54,389 bases of DNA, taken from Hyphomicrobiales bacterium. GTDB lineage: Bacteria > Pseudomonadota > Alphaproteobacteria > Rhizobiales > Rhizobiaceae. Made by a program: the position numbers and the translations under genes. Positions 19,566-27,310 of this stretch are shown one piece after another (positions within the stretch are counted from its first letter, which is position 1; the number at the start of each line of letters is the position of its first letter). The notes under the pieces are model-generated. The model did not search any database and was not told where the DNA came from. It saw only the letters and a list, made by a program, of their open reading frames with translations. The stretch is taken from assembly GCA_017305835.1 (NCBI GenBank), contig JAFKJY010000067.1, positions 1 through 54,389 of the forward strand, written 5' to 3'.

Positions 19566-19931
19566 CTACTCGGCGTATCCCACGCCGAGTTCCCTTGCGG
19601 TCGCGGCCAAGCGCTTGTCGCGGCTCCATAGCTGCGTATCGGGTGTGAGGCGGGCGGCTGCGAGCAAATGCGCATCGACGTAGCCGATGCCGCGACCGCC
19701 AAGGCGGTTGAGACTTATGAAGGCCAGCATCTCATCGGCATTCGCGACGATGGCTTGCGTTATCCTGCCGAGCAGATCCGCAATACGCTCCCTGCCGCGC
19801 ATGTTGCCGAGCATGATCTCGCCGATGACGAAGGGGTGGGCGAGAAGCTTGCCGTCATCGAGGATGGAGATCACGCGCTTTTCCGGCGCGCGGAAATGAT
19901 CGATCCAGATCGACGTATCGATCAGGATCAA
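19566..19931 (-). CDS. vapC: PIN-domain ribonuclease toxin VapC
   Basis: A 121-residue PIN-domain protein whose acidic catalytic set is complete: Asp5 (ILIDTSIWIDHF), Glu38 (VIGEIM), Asp86 (YVDAHLLAAA) and Asp105 (WSRDKRL). VapC toxins cut specific RNAs, often tRNA or rRNA loops, until bound by VapB. The start is a TTG overlapping the vapB stop by three bases, giving tight translational coupling. The region is clearly less GC-rich than its neighbours (hand count 60% over 19681-19740) and sits between ubiA and purD, consistent with acquisition. Confidence 0.88.
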   Translation of the reverse strand: MILIDTSIWIDHFRAPEKRVISILDDGKLLAHPFVIGEIMLGNMRGRERIADLLGRITQAIVANADEMLAFISLNRLGGRGIGYVDAHLLAAARLTPDTQLWSRDKRLAATARELGVGYAE

Positions 19932-20116
19932 GGACGACGCCTTGGGATATATTCGGCATCCGGCTCGGAGCCTCCGAGCCGAGCGAGGCGACGGGCGGCC
20001 TCCCGCTGGATCAGGGATTTGAGCCCCTCGCGTACGAGGGCGCTTTTTTCCTTGATCCCCGTGTATTCCTGAGCCGCTTCGACCAATTCCTCGTCGAGGA
20101 CAATCGTGGTGCGCAT
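19928..20116 (-). CDS. vapB: VapB-type antitoxin (ribbon-helix-helix)
   Basis: A 62-residue protein beginning MRTTIVLDEELVEAAQEYTG, the strand-helix pattern of the VapB antitoxins that precede this class of VapC. KSALVREGLKSLIQREAARR is the second helix of the DNA-binding domain and the short tail should wrap the toxin. GGAGG lies eight bases before the ATG. Base use differs from the surroundings (hand count 53% GC over 20041-20100). It should repress its own promoter through the palindrome upstream. Confidence 0.85.
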   Translation of the reverse strand: MRTTIVLDEELVEAAQEYTGIKEKSALVREGLKSLIQREAARRLARLGGSEPDAEYIPRRRP

Positions 20117-20129
20117 ACCTGTGCCTCCT

Positions 20130-20169
20130 TGCATCGAATATCGCATCAGATGATGCCGATTTCAATGCA
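20130..20169 (-). promoter_or_regulatory. vapBC promoter with operator palindrome in the spacer
   Basis: Reading minus: TTGAAA (20165-20160), exactly 17 bases, GATATT (20142-20137). The spacer holds GCATCA-GA-TGATGC (20143-20156), the core of a longer imperfect palindrome with arms 20130-20148 and 20151-20169. This is the classic layout for VapB/VapBC autorepression. Confidence 0.65.
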
Positions 20170-20275
20170 TCAGGGGCAGGGTCTGTGGGCGGCATGCGCC
20201 GGCGCCGGCATCGGCCTTGCCGCACTCATTGCGGCTGGCTAGACGCGGGACACGGCAACGACGGGATATGGCAGC

Positions 20276-21547
20276 ATGAACGTCCTTCTCATCGGCTCCG
20301 GCGGGCGCGAGCATGCGTTGGCCTGGAAGCTCGCGCAGTCGCCGCTGCTCACCAGGCTCTACGCCGCGCCGGGCAATCCCGGCATCGCGCAGGAAGCCGA
20401 ATGCGTGGCGCTCGACGTGGCGGACCATGCGGCTGTCGTTGCATTCAGTCGTGAGAAGGCGATCGACCTCGTCGTCGTCGGCCCCGAGGCGCCGCTGGTA
20501 GCCGGGCTGGCCGATGCGCTGCGCGCGGCCGGCATAAAGGTGTTCGGGCCGTCCGCGGCGGCCGCCCGTCTCGAAGGATCCAAGGGCTTCACCAAGGACC
20601 TGTGCGCCCGCTACGGCATCCCGACCGGCGCCTATGGCCGCTTCGCCAATGCTGCCGAGGCGAAGGCCTATGCCCGTCGCATGGGCGCGCCGATCGTCGT
20701 CAAGGCCGACGGGCTCGCCGCCGGCAAGGGCGTCACCGTGGCGATGGACCTCGACGCCGCGCTTCACGCCATTGATGCCTGCTTCGACGGCGCTTTCGGC
20801 GCGGCCGGTGCCGAGGTCGTCGTCGAGGCGTTTCTGGAGGGCGAGGAGGCGAGCTTCTTCTGCCTCTGCGACGGCGCGACCGCGCTGCCCTTCGGCTCGG
20901 CGCAGGACCACAAGCGCGTCGGCGACGGCGACACCGGCCTCAACACTGGCGGCATGGGCGCCTATTCGCCCGCCCCGGTGCTCGACGCGGCGGTTGAAGC
21001 GCGCGTCATGCGCGAAATCGTCGAGCCGACGCTGCGCGGCATGGCCGGGATGGGCTGCCCGTTCTCCGGCGTGCTTTTCGTCGGACTGATGATCGGCGCG
21101 GACGGGCCGAAGCTGATCGAGTTCAACGTGCGTTTCGGCGACCCCGAATGCCAGGTGCTGATGATGCGGCTGAAGGACGACCTGCTCGTCCTGCTGGAGG
21201 CGGCAGCCGATGGCCAGCTCGGCCACGTCTCGGCCCGCTGGCGCGACGAGGCGGCGCTCACCGTGGTGATGGCCGCGAAGGGCTATCCCGGCAGGCCGCA
21301 GGCCGGCACGCCGATCCGTGGTATCGAGGCGGCGGAAGCGACCGGGGCGAAGGTCTTCCATGCCGGCACGAAACGCGCGGACGGCGAACTGGTCGCCGCC
21401 GGCGGTCGCGTCCTCAATGTGACGGCCACTGGCCGCACGGTTGGCGAAGCACAGGCCGGCGCCTACGCGGCGGTCGATCGCATCGACTGGCCCGGCGGCT
21501 TCTGCCGCCGCGACATCGGCTGGCGCGCGGTGGAGCGGGAAAAGTAG
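20276..21547 (+). CDS. purD: Phosphoribosylamine-glycine ligase (GAR synthetase)
   Basis: A 423-residue ATP-grasp enzyme making glycinamide ribonucleotide, the second step of purine synthesis. The N-terminal domain starts [19 protein letters not shown]. The ATP-grasp part includes [17 protein letters not shown] and the metal-binding segment [14 protein letters not shown], and [12 protein letters not shown] is typical. Full length and undamaged. It is transcribed away from vapBC and faces a small Cys-rich gene; no other purine gene is nearby. Confidence 0.97.
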   Translation: MNVLLIGSGGREHALAWKLAQSPLLTRLYAAPGNPGIAQEAECVALDVADHAAVVAFSREKAIDLVVVGPEAPLVAGLADALRAAGIKVFGPSAAAARLEGSKGFTKDLCARYGIPTGAYGRFANAAEAKAYARRMGAPIVVKADGLAAGKGVTVAMDLDAALHAIDACFDGAFGAAGAEVVVEAFLEGEEASFFCLCDGATALPFGSAQDHKRVGDGDTGLNTGGMGAYSPAPVLDAAVEARVMREIVEPTLRGMAGMGCPFSGVLFVGLMIGADGPKLIEFNVRFGDPECQVLMMRLKDDLLVLLEAAADGQLGHVSARWRDEAALTVVMAAKGYPGRPQAGTPIRGIEAAEATGAKVFHAGTKRADGELVAAGGRVLNVTATGRTVGEAQAGAYAAVDRIDWPGGFCRRDIGWRAVEREK

Positions 21548-21567
21548 CGTCCCCGGTGGAGGGGCTT

Positions 21568-21792
21568 CTAGAAATCCGTCTCGAACGGATTCGGCGCCGG
21601 CTCCGTCGGTAGCGTGCCTTCGGCGGCGCGCTTGCGGTGGTGGGCGAGCGAGCAGGCGGGCGAGCACAGCAGCCCGCGGTCGCTCCAGTAGGCGGGGCCG
21701 TTCTCGATCAGGCCGTAGTGCAGCTCGAAGCCGTCCGCCCCGTAGGGCAGGCCACATTCGATGCATCTGTATTTTTCGGGGCGCGCGAGCAT
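21568..21792 (-). CDS. Small Cys-rich (putative zinc-binding) protein
   Basis: A 74-residue protein with a CIECG knuckle and, about 30 residues later, LLCSPACSLAHHRKR. The Cys-x2-Cys and Cys-x3-Cys pairs plus two His suggest a treble-clef or zinc-ribbon fold. Between them is a WSDRG segment. No signal peptide or membrane helix. ATG at 21792 has AAGGA at good spacing; a second ATG five codons upstream (21807) lacks one. It is divergent from the acyl-CoA dehydrogenase gene and convergent with purD. Function unknown. Confidence 0.7.
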   Translation of the reverse strand: MLARPEKYRCIECGLPYGADGFELHYGLIENGPAYWSDRGLLCSPACSLAHHRKRAAEGTLPTEPAPNPFETDF

Positions 21793-21846
21793 GGCGATCC
21801 TTTCCATGCCAATATCGGACGCGCCGGCGGCGAGGGCAAGCCGACG

Positions 21847-21876
21847 TTTGACGCTTACGTAAAAAGAAACTAGCAG
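21847..21876 (+). promoter_or_regulatory. Promoter of the acyl-CoA operon with an overlapping palindrome
   Basis: TTGACG (21848-21853), 17 bases, TAGCAG (21871-21876). The near-palindrome TTTGACG-CTT-ACGTAAA at 21847-21863 covers the -35 and resembles sites of MerR-type LiuR regulators of branched-chain and fatty-acyl catabolism (consensus recalled as TTTACGTTTACGTAAA). Confidence 0.5.
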
Positions 21877-21922
21877 GAGCGGGCGCCGCGGGCGCGCCAA
21901 CGGACGAGCGAGGGAGAGCCGC

Positions 21923-23689
21923 ATGTATCGCGCACCGGTCGAGGAAATCAGCTTCACGCTGAAGCACGTGGCCGGGCTGGATCGCGCGCTTGCCGACGGC
22001 CGCCTCGGCGACCTGTCGGAGGACCTGGTCGACGCGATCCTCGCCGAAGCCGGCCGCTTCGCGTCGGAAGAGGTCGCGCCGCTGTACAAGGTGGGCGACG
22101 AGCAGGGCGCGGTGCTGAAGGATGCGGCCGTCACCATGCCGGCCGGCTGGAAGGACCTCTACCGGCGCTGGATCGAGGGCGGCTGGAACGGGCTGACCGG
22201 CCCGGTCGAATATGGCGGGCAGGGCCTGCCGATGATGCTTTCGGTCGCCGCGCTCGAGATGTGGAACTCCGGCGCGATGGCCTTCGCCATCGGCCCGACG
22301 CTGACCATGGGCGCCATCGAGGCGCTCGAGAAGCATGCGTCCGAGGAACTGAAGGCGACCTATCTGGCAAAGCTCGTCTCCGGCGAGTGGATGGGCACGA
22401 TGAACCTGACCGAGCCGCAGGCCGGCTCGGACCTTGCCGCGCTGCGCACCCGCGCCGAGCGCGCCGGCGACGGCACCTACCGCATCTTCGGCCAGAAGAT
22501 CTTCATCACCTATGGCGAGCACGATTTCACCGACAACATCGTGCATCTGGTGCTGGCGCGCCTTCCCGACGCCCCGGCCGGCACGCGCGGCATCTCGCTG
22601 TTCCTGGTGCCGAAATTCCTGGTCAACGCGGACGGCTCGCTCGGCCGCCGCAACGACGCCTTCTGCGCCTCGATCGAGCACAAGCTCGGCATCCACGCCT
22701 CGCCCACCTGCACGATGATCTATGGCGACGGTTTCGTGGAAGGTGAGGAGAAGGGCGCGGTCGGCTGGCTGATCGGCGAGGAGAACAAGGGTCTCGCCTG
22801 CATGTTCACGATGATGAACAACGCCCGCCTCGCGGTCGGCATGCAGGGCGTGGCGGTGGCGGAGACCGCTTTCCAGAAGGCGCTGGCCTATGCGCAGGAG
22901 CGCCGGCAGGGTCGCGCCGAGGGGGATACGGGCAAGGAGATGAGCCCGATCGCGCTGCACCCTGACGTGCGCCGCAACCTGCTCACCATGCAGGCGTTGA
23001 CGCGCGTCGCGCGCGCTATCGCCTATGCCTGTGCCCATGCGCTCGACATGGCGCGCGTGTCCGAAGGCGACGAGAAGCGCCGCTGGCAGGAGCGCGCCGG
23101 CCTGCTGACGCCGCTCGCCAAGGCCTTTTCCACCGATGTCGGCGTCGACGTCGCCTCGCTCGGCGTGCAGGTGCATGGCGGCATGGGCTTCATCGAGGAG
23201 ACCGGCGCGGCCGCCCTCCTGCGCGACGCCCGCATCGCCCCGATCTACGAGGGCACCAACGGCATCCAGGCGATCGACCTCGTCATGCGCAAGCTGCCGC
23301 TGTCGGGCGGGGCGCAGGTCGAAGGCTACATCGCCGAACTGCGCGCCGACGTCGAGGCGCTGCGCACGTCGAACCTCGCCGGGCTCGGGCGGGCCGCCGA
23401 GAAGCTGTCCCGCGCGGTCGACGACCTCGCGGCCGCGACCGCGTGGCTGCGCGAGGCGGCAGGAGCCGGGCGCACCGGCGAGGCGCTCGCGGGCGCAACG
23501 CCCTATCTGCGACTGTTCTCGCTCGCCGCCGGCGGCGCCTATCTGGCGCGCGCGGCGGTCGCTTCGGGCGGCGGCGAGCGGGCAGCACTCTGCCGCTTCT
23601 TCGCCGAGAACCTGGCGGGCGAGACGGTGGCGCTGCGCGAGCGGGTGACCGAAGGGGCCGAAAGCCTCGCGGCGGCCGAGCTGGCCTGA
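21923..23689 (+). CDS. Acyl-CoA dehydrogenase with ACDH C-terminal extension
   Basis: A 588-residue flavoprotein catalysing alpha,beta-dehydrogenation of an acyl-CoA. It has N, middle (GTMNLTEPQAGSDLAALRT; FITYGEHDF) and C-terminal ACAD domains. GVQVHGGMGFIEETGAAALLRDARI and YEGTNGIQAIDLVMRKL follow; the latter holds the Glu usually catalytic in this long subfamily. A further 110-residue extension of the ACDH_C type completes the protein. Chain-length preference cannot be read. Ten bases separate it from a crotonase-fold gene, so the two form a beta-oxidation operon, probably controlled from the palindromic promoter at 21847. Confidence 0.92.
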   Translation: MYRAPVEEISFTLKHVAGLDRALADGRLGDLSEDLVDAILAEAGRFASEEVAPLYKVGDEQGAVLKDAAVTMPAGWKDLYRRWIEGGWNGLTGPVEYGGQGLPMMLSVAALEMWNSGAMAFAIGPTLTMGAIEALEKHASEELKATYLAKLVSGEWMGTMNLTEPQAGSDLAALRTRAERAGDGTYRIFGQKIFITYGEHDFTDNIVHLVLARLPDAPAGTRGISLFLVPKFLVNADGSLGRRNDAFCASIEHKLGIHASPTCTMIYGDGFVEGEEKGAVGWLIGEENKGLACMFTMMNNARLAVGMQGVAVAETAFQKALAYAQERRQGRAEGDTGKEMSPIALHPDVRRNLLTMQALTRVARAIAYACAHALDMARVSEGDEKRRWQERAGLLTPLAKAFSTDVGVDVASLGVQVHGGMGFIEETGAAALLRDARIAPIYEGTNGIQAIDLVMRKLPLSGGAQVEGYIAELRADVEALRTSNLAGLGRAAEKLSRAVDDLAAATAWLREAAGAGRTGEALAGATPYLRLFSLAAGGAYLARAAVASGGGERAALCRFFAENLAGETVALRERVTEGAESLAAAELA

Positions 23690-23699
23690 GGGGGAAGCC

Positions 23700-24449
23700 A
23701 TGAGCGAACACGTCGTCGTCCAGCAGCGCGGGCCGGTGAAGGTCGTGCGCATGAACCGGCCGGACAAGAAGAACGCCATCACGCGGGCGATGTATGCCGC
23801 GATGGCGGGGGCGCTGGTATCGGCCGACGCCGACCCGTCGGTGCGCGTCAAGGTGATCCTCGGCGTGCCCGGCGCCTTCACCGCCGGCAACGACCTGGCC
23901 GACTTCCTCGCGGTCGCGCAGGGCGGCGAGGGCGGCACCGAGGTGTTCGACTTCCTGATGGCGCTGGCGACGGGCGGCAAGCCGCTGGTCTCCGGCGTCG
24001 ACGGCGTGGCCGTCGGCATCGGCACCACCATCAACCTGCATTGCGACCTGACGTTTGCCACGCCGCGCACGGCCTTCCACACGCCCTTCGTCGACCTCGG
24101 CCTCGTGCCGGAGGCCGGTTCCAGCCTGCTCGTGCCGGCCGTCGCCGGCCGCCAGCAGGCTTTTGCCCTGCTCGGGCTGGGCGAGCCGTTCACGGCCGAG
24201 CGGGCGCAGGCGGCCGGCCTGATCTACAAGGTGGTGCCGGAAGATCGTCTGGAGACGGAGGTGTTCGCCGCCGCCGACGCTATCGCCGCCAAGCCGCCCG
24301 AGGCGTTGCGGATCGCCCGCGACCTGATGCTCGGCGGCCGCGACGCGCTCGTCGCCCGCATCCGCGATGAAAGCGCCCATTTCCGCGCCCGCCTCAAGTC
24401 CGCCGAAGCCCGCGATGCCTTCATGGCGTTCATGGCGAGGAAGAAGTAG
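23700..24449 (+). CDS. Crotonase-fold protein, probable enoyl-CoA isomerase (ECI2-like)
   Basis: A 249-residue crotonase. The oxyanion-hole segments are present (GVPGAFTAGNDLADF; GVAVGIGTT). The active-site loop reads TPFVDLGLVPEAGSS: the first glutamate of true hydratases is replaced, while a Glu sits where ECI2-type delta3,delta2-enoyl-CoA isomerases carry theirs (human ECI2 has a comparable SPEGCSS). It is therefore more likely an isomerase, feeding unsaturated acyl-CoA into beta-oxidation, than a hydratase (inference from motif). Cotranscribed with the acyl-CoA dehydrogenase. Confidence 0.85.
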   Translation: MSEHVVVQQRGPVKVVRMNRPDKKNAITRAMYAAMAGALVSADADPSVRVKVILGVPGAFTAGNDLADFLAVAQGGEGGTEVFDFLMALATGGKPLVSGVDGVAVGIGTTINLHCDLTFATPRTAFHTPFVDLGLVPEAGSSLLVPAVAGRQQAFALLGLGEPFTAERAQAAGLIYKVVPEDRLETEVFAAADAIAAKPPEALRIARDLMLGGRDALVARIRDESAHFRARLKSAEARDAFMAFMARKK

Positions 24450-24462
24450 GCATCCTCTTTCC

Positions 24463-24486
24463 CTTCTCCCCGCTTGCGGGGAGAAG
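24463..24486. terminator. Bidirectional terminator hairpin, TTCTCCCC repeat copy 2
   Basis: CTTCTCCCCGC / GCGGGGAGAAG, an 11-bp perfect stem with a two-base nominal loop, between the convergent isomerase-like and NTF2-like genes. Same family as 12596-12621. Confidence 0.65.
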
Positions 24487-24493
24487 AACGCTC

Positions 24494-24952
24494 TCACGCC
24501 AGCCCGTGCTCCTTCATTGCCTTCCGCTCGTCCGGCGTGATCCAGGCGAAGATGCGCGGGTTTCCGTCGGCGAAGTTGACGAAATAGATGTTGCGGAAGG
24601 CGATCGTTCCCGTCGCGCCGTCGCGCGGGCGGACATAGTCGAACTCCCAGTCGGCACGGACCATCGCGTTGAACGCGTCCAGCGCCTCGACCTCGATATG
24701 GACGATCTCGAAGCGCGTGCCGCCGGCGGCGCGGTAGGCCTCGAAGCCGCGCTTCATGACGGCCGGGAAGCTCTCGTCCTTCGCGCCGCCCATCACGCCC
24801 AGCGGGTTCGCGCCGACGAAATAGGCCGCGAAGGCGTCGGCGAGCCTGCCGGCATCGGCGTGCTGCGGGTCGCGCAGCGCCGCGTTGCTCAGCCTGCCGT
24901 AGTCCTCGAACAGCGCGCGGGCGCGGGCTTCCAGCGATCCGGTTTCACCCAT
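24494..24952 (-). CDS. NTF2-like (SnoaL-type) protein
   Basis: A 152-residue protein with the alpha+beta pattern of NTF2-like folds: an N-terminal helix (LFEDYGRLSNAALR), a middle PLGVMGGAKDESFPAVMKRG, then strands VHIEVEALDAFNAMVRADWEFDYV and RNIYFVNFADGNPRIFAW. Such cavities bind small molecules; no catalytic residues can be named. Its start (MGETG) and ribosome-binding region copy those of pdxH, seven bases upstream. Probably cotranscribed with pdxH on minus. Confidence 0.8.
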   Translation of the reverse strand: MGETGSLEARARALFEDYGRLSNAALRDPQHADAGRLADAFAAYFVGANPLGVMGGAKDESFPAVMKRGFEAYRAAGGTRFEIVHIEVEALDAFNAMVRADWEFDYVRPRDGATGTIAFRNIYFVNFADGNPRIFAWITPDERKAMKEHGLA

Positions 24953-24959
24953 ATCTGCC

Positions 24960-25574
24960 TCACGGATAGAGCCGCGTCTTTTCCCAGCCTTCGCCGGCCC
25001 GCTCGAAGCGCACGCGGTCGTGCAGGCGGAACGGGCGGTCGTGCCAGAACTCGATCGACACCGGCCTGATGCGGAAGCCCGACCAGTAGGGCGGGCGGGG
25101 GATCTCGCCGATCGCGTATTTGAGCGTGTATTCGGCGACCGCCTTTTCCAGCGCCATGCGGCTTTCCAGCGGCCGCGACTGCTTCGAGGCCCAAGCGCCG
25201 ATGCGGCTGCCGCGCGCCCGCGAGGCGTAGTAGGCGTCGGCCTCGGCGTCGGTCACGATCTCGACCGGGCCGCGCACGCGCACCTGCCGGCGCAGGCTCT
25301 TCCAGTGGAAGCACAGCGCGGCCTTCATCGCGCCGAGGATCTCGCGGCCCTTGGCGCTCTCGAAATTGGTGAAGAAGACGAAGCCGTGCGGGTCGAAACC
25401 CTTGAGCAGCACCATGCGCACGTCGGGCAGGCCGTCCTGGTCGACGGTGGCCAGCGCCATCGCGTTGGGGTCGTTCGGCTCCGACCTGCCGGCGTCCTCC
25501 AGCCATTCGGCGAACAGGGCGTAGGGCTCGGCCCGCTCCGCGAAGTCACCGACTGTTAACCCTGTCTCACCCAT
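24960..25574 (-). CDS. pdxH: Pyridoxamine 5'-phosphate oxidase
   Basis: A 204-residue FMN enzyme oxidising pyridoxine or pyridoxamine 5'-phosphate to pyridoxal 5'-phosphate. Signature segments are in order: [66 protein letters not shown], and the C-terminal [17 protein letters not shown]. Length is typical. GAGG precedes the ATG at 25574; a much longer upstream frame passes through the repeat element and is not used. The NTF2-like gene follows seven bases after its stop. Confidence 0.96.
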   Translation of the reverse strand: MGETGLTVGDFAERAEPYALFAEWLEDAGRSEPNDPNAMALATVDQDGLPDVRMVLLKGFDPHGFVFFTNFESAKGREILGAMKAALCFHWKSLRRQVRVRGPVEIVTDAEADAYYASRARGSRIGAWASKQSRPLESRMALEKAVAEYTLKYAIGEIPRPPYWSGFRIRPVSIEFWHDRPFRLHDRVRFERAGEGWEKTRLYP

Positions 25575-25603
25575 AGTTCCGCCTCGCGTCTCGATAGACC
25601 GCC

Positions 25604-25696
25604 GTGCGTCCTGCCGGACGCACAGAGGACGATCTATCACTTTGATTGAGCATCGGAATAATCCGAAAACCGGATTCCACTTTTCGGTCCGATGCT
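25604..25696. repeat. Composite Rhizobiales palindromic element
   Basis: Two hairpins in a fixed order. The first is GTGCGTCC-TGCC-GGACGCAC (25604-25623, perfect 8-bp stem). The second runs from AGCATCGGA (25649) to TCCGATGCT (25696), with inner complementary ATCCG/CGGAT and CGAAAA/TTTTCG stretches. I recall near-identical composites as abundant intergenic repeats in Mesorhizobium and relatives. It separates the divergent pdxH and lipoprotein genes. Confidence 0.65.
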
Positions 25697-25716
25697 TCAG
25701 CGGGGGAGAATGCCGA

Positions 25717-26166
25717 TTGTCGCGGCAAGCGCAAGGCACAGCACAGCCGCAGGGTCGGTACAGCCGGATGGCAGCGGGCGTCGCCCTTCTGCTCGCGCTG
25801 CCGCTCGCCGGCTGCGGCGCCGGCTTTAGCCTCGACAGCCTCGGCACGGACCGCTCCATCGTCACCGGCTCGACCGGCCAGTCCGGCAAGGCGCCCGACG
25901 GCCGCCTGTCCGACGAGGCGGCGATCCGCTCGACCGTCGCCGCCTGGATGCCGGGCCAGGTGCCGCCCGACACCGTGCCCTGGGTCAACTCCAACACCGG
26001 CTCGGTCGGCGCGATCGCGCGGGTCTCGGACGCGGCCGGCGCCAACGGGCTCTGCCGCGCCTTCAGCGCCACGCGGGAGAGCTTCGACGGCGTCAGCGCC
26101 TATGACGGCAAGGCCTGCAGCGACAAGGGCGGCCCCTGGACGGTGCTCAGCCTGAAACAGCGCTGA
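25717..26166 (+). CDS. Putative surface lipoprotein, RT0821/Lpp0805-like
   Basis: A 149-residue lipoprotein: basic start, hydrophobic [16 protein letters not shown] with a lipobox (LAGC, lipid-modified Cys at about residue 33), then a polar domain. The C-terminal part ([39 protein letters not shown]) matches what I recall of RT0821/Lpp0805-family proteins, with two Cys that may pair. Start: TTG at 25717 lies about eight bases after GGGGGAG, better than the internal ATG at 25768. It is about 20 bases downstream of the composite repeat and faces dnaJ in the same direction. Confidence 0.75.
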   Translation: MSRQAQGTAQPQGRYSRMAAGVALLLALPLAGCGAGFSLDSLGTDRSIVTGSTGQSGKAPDGRLSDEAAIRSTVAAWMPGQVPPDTVPWVNSNTGSVGAIARVSDAAGANGLCRAFSATRESFDGVSAYDGKACSDKGGPWTVLSLKQR

Positions 26167-26262
26167 AACCCGCCTTTTGAAGTCTCGCCGCACTGGAATT
26201 TCTTCCTAGCGAGACTCATATAGGATGCTACCCATTCCGCATCCCCGGGGCAGCGAGAACCC

Positions 26263-27210
26263 ATGCGTGATCCCTACGACGTGCTGGGCGTTTCCAAGAC
26301 GGCCGCGCACAAGGACATAAAGTCGGCCTTCCGCAAGCTGGCCAAGAAGTTTCATCCGGACCAGAACCCGGACGATCCGAAGGCCAAGGAGCGCTTTTCG
26401 GAGGCCAACCAGGCCTACGAGATCCTCGGCGACGAGGAGAAGCGCAAGGCCTTCGACCGCGGCGAGATCGACGCCACGGGCAAGCCGCGATTCCAGGAGT
26501 TCGGGGCGGGCGCCGGCGGCGGCGACCCGTTCGCCGGCTTCCGCCGCCAGCAGCGCGGCGGGCCGGGCGCCAGCCATTTCGAGTTCCGCACCTCCGGCTT
26601 CGACGCCAACGACATCTTCGGCGAGATCTTCGGCGACGCTTTCCAGCAGGGAGCGGCGGGCGCCGGGCAGGGCTCGCGCTTCCGCCAGCAGGGCGGCCGC
26701 GGCGGCGGCATGCCGCCTGCGCCCGACCTCAACGTCGCCATGGACGTCAGCCTCGAGGACGTGGTCTCCGCCGCCAAGGTCGCCGCGCAGTTTCCCGACG
26801 GCCGCAAGATCGCCGTCAAGCTGCCGGCCTATGTCGAGGACGGCCAGACGATCCGGCTGAAGGGCCAGGGCGCGCAGTCGCCCTTCGGCGGCGAGCCGGG
26901 CGACGCGCTGGTCAAGATCCGCTTCGCGCCGCATCCGCGCTACCGCGTCGAGGGCCGCGACTTGAGGGTCGACCTGCCGGTCGACCTCGCCGATGCCGTG
27001 CTGGGCGCCAAGGTGGCGGTCGAGACGCCGACCGGCAAGGTCGCCGTCTCCGTGCCGGCCTGGTCGAGCTCCGGCCGCGCGCTGCGGCTGAAGGGCAGGG
27101 GCCTGCCGCTCAAGGGCGGCGGCCACGGCGACCTCTACGCCGAGGTGCAGGTCACGCTGCCCAAGGACGACGCCGAGCTCGAAGCGCTGATGAAGAAGCG
27201 GCGGGGGTGA
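26263..27210 (+). CDS. J-domain protein, DnaJ/CbpA class without zinc finger
   Basis: A 315-residue cochaperone. The J domain (about 3-68) has [10 protein letters not shown] and the essential HPD at 31-33, which stimulates DnaK ATPase. A Gly/Phe-rich linker (about 80-150) and two C-terminal substrate-binding barrels follow ([31 protein letters not shown]). The CxxCxGxG zinc repeats of DnaJ are absent, so it is CbpA-like. A possible -10 CATATA lies at 26217-26222. A TTCTCCCC-type hairpin follows the stop. Confidence 0.93.
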   Translation: MRDPYDVLGVSKTAAHKDIKSAFRKLAKKFHPDQNPDDPKAKERFSEANQAYEILGDEEKRKAFDRGEIDATGKPRFQEFGAGAGGGDPFAGFRRQQRGGPGASHFEFRTSGFDANDIFGEIFGDAFQQGAAGAGQGSRFRQQGGRGGGMPPAPDLNVAMDVSLEDVVSAAKVAAQFPDGRKIAVKLPAYVEDGQTIRLKGQGAQSPFGGEPGDALVKIRFAPHPRYRVEGRDLRVDLPVDLADAVLGAKVAVETPTGKVAVSVPAWSSSGRALRLKGRGLPLKGGGHGDLYAEVQVTLPKDDAELEALMKKRRG

Positions 27211-27215
27211 CTTTC

Positions 27216-27239
27216 CCTCTCCCGGTTCGCGGGGAGAGG
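27216..27239 (+). terminator. Terminator hairpin, TTCTCCCC-like repeat copy 3
   Basis: CCTCTCCC, eight bases, GGGAGAGG: an 8-bp stem six bases after the dnaJ-type gene and before the fabI promoter. A diverged member of the hairpin family at 12596 and 24463. Confidence 0.55.
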
Positions 27240-27247
27240 AGCGCAGC

Positions 27248-27276
27248 CTTGAAGCCTCAAAATGCCTGTGCGATAG
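27248..27276 (+). promoter_or_regulatory. Predicted fabI promoter
   Basis: CTTGAA, 17 bases, CGATAG. It lies directly after the dnaJ terminator hairpin; transcription would start near 27283, about 28 bases before the fabI ATG. Confidence 0.55.
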
Positions 27277-27310
27277 GCAGGTGCAATTCTGCGCATCGGA
27301 GAACAGGCAC

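Noticed and set aside
20162..24193. A 1343-codon open frame on minus covering purD and the acyl-CoA dehydrogenase
   Set aside because: It is antisense to two well recognised genes, with His/Arg/Gly-rich composition typical of shadow frames in GC-rich DNA. Similar long minus frames at 3343-6207 and 35522-39298 were rejected for the same reason.
26178..26222. Heat-shock (sigma-32) promoter for the dnaJ-type gene
   Set aside because: TTTTGAAG is present but no CCCCAT-like -10 lies at 11-15 bases; CATATA fits a housekeeping -10 better.
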